This document shows positions 63,239 through 64,000 of a stretch of DNA of 64,000 bases, piece after piece (the first letter of the stretch is position 1; every line of letters starts with the position of its first letter). Position numbers and translations under genes: made by a program. The notes below the pieces were generated by a model, which made no database searches, had not been told where the DNA came from, and saw only the letters and a program-made list of their open reading frames with translations. The stretch is from Henckelia pumila (taxonomy: Eukaryota > Streptophyta > Magnoliopsida > Lamiales > Gesneriaceae): NCBI RefSeq assembly GCF_033568475.1, contig NC_133122.1, positions 15,256,763 through 15,320,762 on the forward strand, read 5' to 3'.

Positions 63239-64000
63239 TGTAACATCCGGTACTTTTAATACGTAAATTCGCATGCATAATTAGGGATTTTATTTATTTA
63301 AAATTTTAGAATATGGGTTAAATAATTATGTGAATTATTTGTGCATGTTTTAAGTTATTTTTAAGTATTTAACCCATAATTAGTGATTTTCACGATTTAT
63401 TGAAATTAATTGTTTTGATCGCGTTGACGGGACCGTGGACAGACGAGATGACAACTTTCTATCCAATTTATTTCATGAGCCTTTTAAGAGCCCAAAAATA
63501 TTATTTTGAGTTTTATTTCCTCAAAATTTTCAGTATTTAATTTTATATATTTTTAGGAGTCCGTTTTTATTCAAATTAAGCCAAAATAATGACTTTTTAG
63601 TATTTTTAAAATTTCCTTAATTATATAATTCGAGATTTATGATTAGTATCAGATTTAAATATTTTAAGTGGAGTCTTTAATTATATACTTTGGTATATTA
63701 ATTAAGTAATTTATGTAGGGTAATTATATTTAAAATTTTAAATCCTAAAACTACCCAACCCTACGCTCAAACCCTCCATCAGCCGCCTCCATCAGTTTTC
63801 TCACCCCCATCCATCATCTTCTTCCTCGAACCACAGCCAAGGAGGTTCCATAGCCGAGTTTCTTCGAAGTTTCATGGTTGCTCGTCGTCCCGGAATCGTT
63901 TTACACGTTGCTTTCTCTTCAACTTCGGTGGAAGGCATGTTTTCTTTCTCAAATTTTCGTTCCATATCAGTGGGTAATAGCGTGCGTGTGTATGCAGCAG
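63239..64000 (+). repeat. 3' LTR of E2, first 762 bases
   Basis: It starts TGTAACATCCGG and follows the 5' LTR closely. Differences seen include t/c near 55797, an 8-base block (gtcatccc) present only in the 5' copy, and about ten other single changes. The rest lies outside the window. Confidence 0.93.

Larger units (their letters stand above)
55766..64000 (+). mobile_element. Ty3/gypsy element E2, same family as E1, plus strand, cut by window end
   Basis: Parts seen: 5' LTR 55766-58390, primer site 58393, gag-pol 58594-63193, polypurine tract about 63219-63232, start of the 3' LTR 63239. The five bases before it (gtgtt, 55761-55765) would be the target duplication, but the other side is outside. 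Over the roughly 760 bases that can be compared, the LTRs differ at about 11 sites plus an 8-base indel, so this copy is much older than E1. The coding region has two stops, one lost codon and an intron-like insertion. Confidence 0.93.

Noticed and set aside
1..64000. CRISPR arrays, operons, bacterial promoters or phage genes
   Set aside because: None was seen; introns, plant gene families and LTR elements show plant nuclear DNA.

Overview
The window is nuclear DNA of a flowering plant, most likely a eudicot. Genes have many short exons with GT-AG introns in AT-rich DNA, and the protein families (NDR1/HIN1-like, TMK receptor kinase, plant sialyltransferase-like, DUF7138-like) are plant ones. 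Long spaces between genes are filled by Ty3/gypsy chromovirus-type LTR retrotransposons, a CACTA remnant, foldback MITEs and TRIM-like repeats. All boundaries and exon models were read by eye; no search was run.

Layout. 1-7308 is a nest of transposons: the 3' end of a plus-strand gypsy element with its 3' LTR (695-2037), a solo LTR (2333-4383, target duplication ACCAG), both lying in the LTR of an older minus-strand gypsy element ending at 5984, then the 3' end of a CACTA transposon (about 6669-7308). Next come an intronless NHL/LEA_2 gene (8986-9618, minus), a 12-exon sialyltransferase-like GT29 gene (11990-17950, plus) and a single-exon DUF7138-like gene (19134-19937, minus). A complete, very young gypsy element called E1 here fills 22264-32154 (minus, target duplication GCTTC). 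An 18-exon TEX10/IPI1 gene follows (34491-47926, minus), whose reading frame stays open across all 18 exons. After a TRIM-like repeat array (about 48885-49716) comes a two-exon TMK-type receptor kinase (51756-54728, minus). A second member of the E1 family, E2, starts at 55766 (plus) and runs off the window end; it is older and carries stop codons.

The host genes do not form an operon or an obvious pathway: one is a Golgi-type glycosyltransferase homologue, one a nucleolar 60S ribosome assembly factor, one a plasma-membrane receptor kinase, one a membrane-anchored NHL protein, and one is of unknown function.

The most unusual signals are in the retrotransposons. E2 has a 208-base GT-AG segment between gag and protease that is absent from E1, and its removal rejoins the frame exactly. 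The LTRs of E1 and E2 share two perfect hairpins that each differ by a paired, compensating base change, plus a run of small hairpins. The other two LTR families at the left end carry arrays of different palindromes. These point to selected RNA or DNA structure inside LTRs.
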